Shown here: in pieces, positions 47,225 to 64,000 of the stretch
How the letters are laid out: the number at the start of each line of letters is the position of its first letter
Position numbering within the stretch: the first letter of the stretch is position 1
NCBI GenBank assembly: GCA_965153355.1
Contig: OZ231126.1
Coordinates: forward strand, 5,766,001 to 5,830,000
Length of the DNA stretch: 64,000 nt
Origin: Flaccisagitta enflata
Taxonomy: Eukaryota > Chaetognatha > Sagittoidea > Aphragmophora
Direction of reading: 5' to 3'
The notes under the pieces: generated by a model
What the model saw: the letters and a program-made list of their open reading frames with translations, nothing else
The model's database searches: none
What the model was told of the DNA's origin: nothing
Made by a program: the position numbers and the translations under genes

Positions 47225-47640
47225 AGAAAACATGTTTATGAGCATAGCTGCTCATCTGTGAGGGTGTTTTGGAGGATTTTAGCTCATTTAGCTCATTTAG
47301 CTCAGTTTCTTTTTTTTAATTTTGAATGTGATAAATGAATACATATTTTGATACATGTTTAAGAAAGCAGATACAAAAAAGCATATCAGTGAGCATAACT
47401 GATCATCTGTGAGGATGTTTTAAAGCATTTTAGCTCACTTAGCTCATTTAGCTCAGTTTTTTTTCCTGATTTTCAATGGGATAAATGTTTTGATGGGAGC
47501 ATGTAAATACAAGAAAGCATGTCAGTGAGTATAGCCAATTGTCTGGTTGAGTGATTTTGAGCATTTTAGCTCATCTAGCTCATTTGGCTCAGTCCTATTT
47601 TTCTCTGATTTTCAATGCAATCAATACATACAATTGTTCT
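47225..47640 (+). repeat. Tandem repeat of about 150 bp, three copies
   Basis: Each has GTGAGCATAACTGATCATCT, TTTAGCTCATTTAGCTCAG and GATTTTCAATGNGATAAAT. Confidence 0.83.
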
Positions 47641-48127
47641 TGATTTGATCTAATAGAAAAAAGATTTGCAGTGACTAAAGACAAAAGCTTGGTGAAAAGT
47701 GACCATTGCTTACGACTTTTTTCCTCACGGCGACAGCCGCCATTACTGGTATATAACACTAATTCGCTCTGTCTTTGTTTGTCTGTCTGACTGTCTGTGA
47801 GTCTCTCTCTCTCTCTTACCGACTCTCCATCATTTCCTGTTATCTTTCGATTTGTCCCTTAATTTGCTTCTTGCGCCTGTCTTAGCTCCTACCCATTTCC
47901 AGATATCTTTCCCTTGTCAGCACGACCGACGGTTTCTATCTTTTTAGTTGTTCCGTGTCTGTCAGAGTGTCAGTTCGATTTTGCCTCCTTGTCTGTCTGT
48001 CTGTTGTCAATGTTTCTGCCTGTTTGTTAGTCTTTCTCTTTGTCTACCTCCTTTTCAATGTCTCTCCCCCTCCTTAACAATATTCATAAGCGTGGGAATC
48101 TCTGTCTGTCTGTCTGTCTGTGTCTCT

Positions 48128-48181
<54 letters not shown>

Positions 48182-48518
48182 TGTCCTGGGAAATACCAGA
48201 CTTCATCATCTTTCTTTTCGCTCTTAAAGCGCCTTTAAAAAGCAACTTTGTAACGCTACAAATCTCTCGTTCACCGATAAAAGCCACTTTTCCGCCTCGT
48301 CCATCTTCAATCTTCGTGATATTTTATTGCTGAATGTTTTATTAATGTTTTATTAATGTTTTAATAACGTTTTATTAATGTTTTATCACATCTCATTTGT
48401 CTCGATCCATATCTTTTTTTAACCGTTACACTCAAAGTAATTGTTCCGGGTCATTCGAATCATTTTGTACACATTTTGTCGTTTGTCGTTTTTCCTTTTT
48501 TTTTTTTTACTATTTTTC

Positions 48519-48595
48519 ATGTGCGCCAACGCACATCTATATGAGGCCGCGTCTGTCGGTCTGTTGGTCTGTCGGCGCCAGACGAAAAGATATAC
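48519..48595 (+). mobile_element. 5' part of a hairpin element
   Basis: Perfect palindrome ATGTGCGCCAACGCACAT (48519-48536), CTATATGAGG, GTCTGTCGGTCTGTTGG. 3' end not found. Confidence 0.55.
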
Positions 48596-48704
48596 TTTCT
48601 ACTATCTAATTTAGCAACTCTATGAGTTTCTATCAGGGCCCCATTCAATACGACCGTCCCGGCCCTAGTCTCAACTTCCCAATATGACAGTGGTCTTTCG
48701 AAGG

Positions 48705-49265
48705 CAACCTTTGCGTTTCATCGGGGGTAAAATTTAAAAAATGAAAATGTGTAAAACTTAATGATTGTACTAAAATAATCATTAAAATAAGTCACAATAG
48801 AAATCTTTTGCATGCTTTGCACTTAACAACGAAAAAGAACCTAACAAAGATAAAATTGATGAGGAAAATTTACTGCAAATTACTAAGAATTTTATTTTTG
48901 GTCAGTGACCAAGAGTTGGTTGAAATTATAAATTTGCATAGAAAATAAAAAAATGAAAAAATGAAAAACATAGTTCTCCTTTAAAATCATTTACAGAGAG
49001 AACTATGTTTTTGAAAATGCAAAATTTCCCTTCATTAGAGCGTGATATAATTTCAACCACAGGCAAGAATGAAAGAATGGTAATAAGAATTTACAAAAAA
49101 ACATGATTTTCTTGTCTCAAGTGAATGGCATGGTTAAAATTACTTTTGAGGTCAAAATATGATAAAAATTTACACATCAAGTGTCTTTACAGACAATTTG
49201 TCTTCTAAAAGCATTTTAGTATCATCATCATCCTAATACTGATGCAAAAAGTATGGTGAAACGCT
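48705..49265. mobile_element. Decayed palindromic element
   Basis: Axis at about 48987: AAAAACATAGTTCTC / GAGAACTATGTTTTT is followed outward by ATAATTTCAACCA in both arms and GCGTTTCATC / GGTGAAACGC at the ends. Arms are diverged. Confidence 0.5.
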
Positions 49266-49714
49266 TAGTTTTCCTACAAAAATTTGCCGTCATATGTAAT
49301 TCAAAAACATTGAGAAAAACCGATAACCGTCCGTTGAGATTCGATTTTTTTCATTTTTCTATTTTTTTTTTTTTTTTTTTTTTTTTTGCACAATTACATA
49401 ATTGCATAGGCTTGAATTATTCATTAGCAATGTATGCAAAATGCACGGCTTGCACGCATGTGCGAGCAATATGATCAGAAACGCGATTCACTCAAAGCGA
49501 ACAACAACAAATCAATGATGAAATCGCTTGAAATGAGAGATAGAGTGAGAAAGAGAGAGACGTCCTTTAAAGGCAAAGAAACACACAAAAAACGTGAAAA
49601 AAGCTGTTAGTTGATCAAACATCCGCCGAACATTTCTTTTCTGAACTTCCATCATTAATCCTCCAGACCTTTTTTTTTCATTCTCTCCGCCATTCATCGA
49701 ACACCGAAAGTCTC

Positions 49715-49980
49715 CAATGTCATGTGACTATGTCGCGTTCATGCTGACTGAGATAGAATTGTCATGTCTTATGACCATGTCGCGTTCAGGCAAATATCGA
49801 ATTGTCATTTCTTATCACCATGTCGCGTTCATGCTGACTGAGATAGAATTATCATGTCTAATAACCATGTGGCGTTCACTGCTGACTGAGATAAAATTGT
49901 CATGTCTAATGACCATATTGCGTTCATGCTAAGATCGGATTGTCATGTCAAATGACCATTCCGCGTTCAGGCTAATATCA
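49715..49980 (+). repeat. Tandem repeat of about 65 bp
   Basis: About five units of GACCATGTCGCGTTCATGCT + GACTGAGATAGAATTGTCAT; units missing the CTGACTGAG part alternate with full ones. Confidence 0.85.
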
Positions 49981-49984
49981 AAGT

Positions 49985-50505
49985 GCTTTCAAACGAGGTT
50001 GGTTACACATCTGTAATAAACACTGATCATTTCAGATAAACTTACATTTTCAATCAAAATAAACCTGTAAAAAAACATAAGCAGTTATCTAGTGGAGCAA
50101 AAACAATCAATTGTTGTGGAAGATATCATGAGGATTGGAGAGCACAAAACGCAAAAAGAAAACTAGTGCTATAAGTTTTCTCTTTAAAAAAATGATATTT
50201 TTCAAAAAAAATTAATATGACACTGTAAATCCTTGTTTAAGAGATCCGAAGTTTTCTGCATTGACCGTCATTTGATGGCATCAATGTGTTCGTGCTTTGA
50301 CATTGGGGACCTTTTAGTTACATAATTCCACTCCTGGAAAAATTGGCATTTTAACATTGATGACAAAGAAACACTTTCTAACGTCGGACATGCAACCGTG
50401 GCACTATCCAAGTGGTTCTTCAGAAGAGTAAGGATTTACACATGCTAAGCATGTATAATGATACCCACCGATAGTGTATCATTTTCACCAATAAGTCACA
50501 CACAG
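49985..50505. other. Unassigned region
   Basis: AT-rich; nothing recognised. Confidence 0.4.
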
Positions 50506-50512
50506 TATTTTT

Positions 50513-50735
50513 AGTTGCGGACACGCAACTCTATAAGAGGCTTTGTCCGTCCGTCCGTCCGTTGGTCCGTTGGTCCGTTGGTCCGTCGGTCCGTGAACAC
50601 GAGTCGAAAAGTGCAAAAATGAGCGTTTTAGATGCATTTTGTGCATATGAGTGGGGGACTTGGGGTGTGGATGGGGGTTTGATGCCCCTGCCCACCCGTC
50701 CGCAACGATATTGTGACCCCGCGTCACTTGTTTTG
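50513..50735 (+). mobile_element. Hairpin element (HINE-like), complete, GTCAC-stem subfamily
   Basis: 5' AGTTGCGGACACGCAACT (50513-50530), CTATAAGAGGCTTTGTCC, (GTCC)n and GTTGGTCC; 3' arm GTCCGCAAC, hairpin GTGACCCCGCGTCAC (50713-50727), TTGTTTT. Confidence 0.85.
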
Positions 50736-50782
50736 ATTATCCTTTGTGAGACTTGAGTGGCGCAGTTTTAATCTGAAACCAT

Positions 50783-50870
50783 AGGTGCGCCTTAGCACCT
50801 ATATAAGAGTATTGGTCTGTTGGTCCGTTGGTTCGTTGGTCCGTCATTCAGTCCGTCGTTCGTCCATCAC
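50783..50870 (+). mobile_element. 5' part of a hairpin element
   Basis: AGGTGCGCCTTAGCACCT (50783-50800), ATATAAGAG, TTGGTCCGTTGGTTCG. 3' end not found. Confidence 0.55.
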
Positions 50871-51264
50871 GCTCGAGTGAAAAATCACAGCAAACATCAA
50901 AAATCAGTGACTAATCATGACGAATAGTCGGATAGATGGTAGGACGGACAAAATACCGCAACTAACGTTCATGTGACAAAAAAGTAGGTTTCTTTTTATT
51001 AATAATGACATCGATGAAAAGTAGTGGAAAAGGCAGAAAACAGAAGCATGAAGCGAAAAGTCGAACAAAACCGCGATTCATCTGTCAACTCGCTTGGCTC
51101 TGGATTTTGTATCTATTCTTGGTTTCGTGCGTGCAACTGCTTATTTGTCGCTGTGTCGGGCGATCCGTCGGTCCGTCACTGACTTTTTAATTTCTAGCGT
51201 TGTTTCGCATTACAGCCCCTGCCAAATCGTACTCAAAAATTTCAATGTGCGTTTCAAGTACATT

Positions 51265-51471
51265 GTTAGTCACCGACTCGCGACTCTTTTTAAGCCCGGC
51301 TTTGTCCGTCCGTCCGTTTGTGCGTCGATCGGTTGGTTGGTTAGAAGGTGTGTGTGTGTGTGAGCATATGTGTTGGTGTCAGTGCGGGTGAGAGTGACAG
51401 GGAGAGGGGACGGGGAAGTATACCCCTGCCCACCCATCCGCGTCGATATTGTAACACCGTGTTACTTGTTC
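51265..51471 (+). mobile_element. Hairpin element (HINE-like), GTTAC-stem variant
   Basis: GACTCGCGACTCTTTTTAAG, CTTTGTCCGTCCGTCC. 3' CCCACCCATCCGCGTCG, hairpin GTAACACCGTGTTAC (51451-51465), TTGTTC. Lies 160 bp upstream of the secreted-protein start codon. Confidence 0.78.
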
Positions 51472-51630
51472 AACAGGACAATCATGGAAGATACGTTCCT
51501 CGCATACACGTCATAATTGCTCACAAAAACCCAATGGAAACCAGTAAAGTATGAATAGCATAAAAGCGGCGATATCTACGGATCATTTTGGACTAGGTCG
51601 CTATTTTCAGTTTTTGACTGATTTGTCAAA

Positions 51631-63752
<12,122 letters not shown>

Positions 63753-64000
63753 GTGAGTCCACGTTGGTAAAATTAAGAGCTTCTTCCTCTTCGGGGCCCT
63801 TCAATCGCAACCAACTTCTAACTCTCACTCCATTTATGTATGTTATTAATTGCCATGAACCGAGCTTTTTTTCTCGGAGCCCTTCTCATCCTCACCCAAC
63901 TTATGATACAAATTGCCACGAACTGAGCCTCCTACTCCTTGCCCTTGAGCCCCTTCTTACCAACTGTCTCTTCATTCTCATCCAGTTCCATCTCCTCAAA

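Overview
This is a window of a large, repeat-rich animal nuclear genome, most likely a marine invertebrate. The evidence is: two intron-rich genes with GT/AG introns and consistent codon phases; a C-type lectin domain; interstitial CCCTAA arrays (the metazoan telomere type, absent from most insects); and dense MITEs, foldback elements, (GA)n tracts and minisatellites. I cannot name the phylum. There is no bacterial, plasmid or viral gene layout, and I recognise no rRNA or tRNA gene. Nearly all long open frames besides the two genes are translations of tandem repeats, and several stay open in two or three frames for that reason.

Layout. 1-5.4 kb: minisatellites (20-, 14-, 19- and about 33-bp units), a foldback element split by a hAT-like MITE with an 8-bp target duplication, and a segment with duplicated foldback arms. 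5.7-9.85 kb: a hairpin-type element, then a 2.9-kb foldback element flanked by an unusually long direct repeat. 9.87-15.88 kb, minus strand: seven exons of a glycerophosphocholine acyltransferase (GPC1/DUF2838 family), with one exon and its splice acceptor amplified about elevenfold. 17.36-22.35 kb: a 5-kb foldback element holding a cluster of a second hairpin-type family. 22.7-51.5 kb: no gene that I can support, only nested DNA-transposon derivatives (hAT-like, pogo/Tc1-like, foldback), hairpin elements, microsatellites and unassigned sequence. 51.6-63.75 kb, plus strand, running off the window: exons compatible with one secreted protein carrying Ser-, Lys/Arg- and Asn-rich low-complexity regions and ending in a C-type lectin domain.

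Two things stand out. First, about two dozen dispersed copies of a short element have a 5' palindrome, a GTCC-type microsatellite, a 3' inverted copy of the 5' arm, and a 3' hairpin followed by TTGTT. The hairpin sequences differ between copies while the base pairing is kept, as expected if the structure is what is selected. The architecture is closest to non-autonomous Helentrons (HINE/DINE-1/mini-me type). Second, in both genes tandem repeats appear to have been seeded at exon/intron borders: an acceptor array in the acyltransferase gene and two donor-containing arrays in the lectin-type gene. These multiply splice signals beside real exons.

The genes do not form a functional unit. One is a membrane phospholipid-remodelling enzyme, the other a secreted or matrix-type protein. 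All assignments are from reading the sequence; no database search was possible.
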